In this document: piece by piece, positions 5,798-6,233 of the stretch
How the letters are laid out: each line of letters begins with the position of its first letter
Position numbering within the stretch: the first letter of the stretch is position 1
NCBI GenBank assembly: GCA_003487525.1
Contig: DNDT01000189.1
Coordinates: 1 to 6,233 of the forward strand
Reading direction: 5' to 3'
Length of the DNA: 6,233 nt
DNA from: Flavobacteriales bacterium
GTDB lineage: Bacteria > Bacteroidota > Bacteroidia > Flavobacteriales_E > Vicingaceae
Program-made: the position numbers and the translations under genes
Notes under the pieces: model-generated
What the model was told of the DNA's origin: nothing
The model's database searches: none
The model's input: only the letters and a program-made list of their open reading frames with translations

Positions 5798-6233
5798 ATG
5801 GAATTTGTAAAAAAGACAAGCGTTTTTCGCCAATTACTCATCAACATCATTCTTCCATTGGTGTTGTCGCTGATAATTCTTGCTTACTTCAATTACAGCA
5901 GAAACAAGGAGTTATTGATGTCCGCTCACAAGGAAAAAAACGAGCGGATTCAAAATGAAATCACCAACGTCCTCACTTTTCAGGAAATATCCCTTGAATC
6001 TGTCGAGAAGGATATGGACAAATACCTGGAAACGGTCAGCCGTATCCTCGTAAATGAATTTTTCAGCAATACGGACAGTATCCAATATCTCAACCTGGAG
6101 AACGTAAGACGCGACCTTGGCCTGAAACAGGACATTTATGTCATAAACCAGGACGGCATCATCGTCAATACAACTTTTGTACGAGACCTGAATTTCAATC
6201 TTTTCACAATAGATGAAAAACACAAGAAATTCC
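5798..6233 (+). CDS. Membrane sensor protein, N-terminal part (histidine kinase or SpoIIE-phosphatase class), cut by window end
   Basis: The first 145 codons of a longer gene are present, starting MEFVKKTSVFRQLL at an ATG with no in-frame alternative nearby: the two upstream ATGs at 5770 and 5778 run straight into stops. A short basic segment is followed by one membrane helix (about 13-32, INIILPLVLSLIILAYF) and then a polar, helical, charged stretch (about 35-90), which should lie outside the inner membrane. Next comes DIYVINQDGIIVNTTFVRDLNFNLFTID (112-139), which resembles the start of a Cache/PAS-like sensing fold seen in Bacteroidota signalling proteins. The output domain lies beyond the window, so kinase versus phosphatase cannot be decided. 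It is 73 bases after moaA and may be a separate unit. Confidence 0.7.
   Translation, partial: MEFVKKTSVFRQLLINIILPLVLSLIILAYFNYSRNKELLMSAHKEKNERIQNEITNVLTFQEISLESVEKDMDKYLETVSRILVNEFFSNTDSIQYLNLENVRRDLGLKQDIYVINQDGIIVNTTFVRDLNFNLFTIDEKHKKF

Noticed and set aside
5912..6223. Minus-strand open frame opposite the sensor gene
   Set aside because: The plus-strand frame has a start, a membrane helix and a recognisable sensing-domain pattern; the minus-strand frame has no motif.

Overview
The window looks like ordinary chromosome of a Bacteroidota bacterium (Cytophagales- or Flavobacteriia-like; no finer placement is possible by eye). Four things point there. The genes have no purine-rich Shine-Dalgarno stretch before their ATGs. 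The best promoter candidates match the Bacteroidota -7 element TAnnTTTG. Three exported proteins have signal peptides that would leave Gln as the first mature residue. The families present are also typical: a long MORN-variant protein, a Phenol_MetA_deg-like outer-membrane barrel, and a sensor protein with one membrane segment and an extracytoplasmic domain.

The left arm (1-2610) is a two-gene unit read on the minus strand. It starts with a secreted protein of about 22 regular 24-residue MORN-variant repeats, followed after 6 bases by a secreted ChaN-like haem-binding-family protein. An 80-base divergent intergenic region (2611-2690) holds a perfect TATTTTTG -7 element for the minus-strand unit and an adjacent small palindrome.

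The right arm (2691-6233) is read on the plus strand. It holds moeA (molybdenum insertion into molybdopterin), then after only 3 bases a predicted outer-membrane transporter-like barrel, then after 58 bases moaA (GTP 3',8-cyclase, first step of molybdenum cofactor synthesis). The gap before moaA has its own TATATTTG element and a perfect inverted repeat, so moaA may be separately promoted or controlled. Past moaA is the 5' part of a membrane sensor protein (histidine kinase or SpoIIE-type phosphatase class), cut by the window end.

The clear functional theme is molybdenum cofactor synthesis, first and last steps only: moaC, moaD, moaE, mog/moaB, mobA and molybdate transport genes are not here. 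The barrel gene between moeA and moaA is the most interesting contextual point. I found no RNA genes, CRISPR array, insertion sequence, integrase or defence system, and no gene-free stretch longer than 80 bases. I do not see a convincing undescribed system; the findings are modest regulatory and contextual leads.
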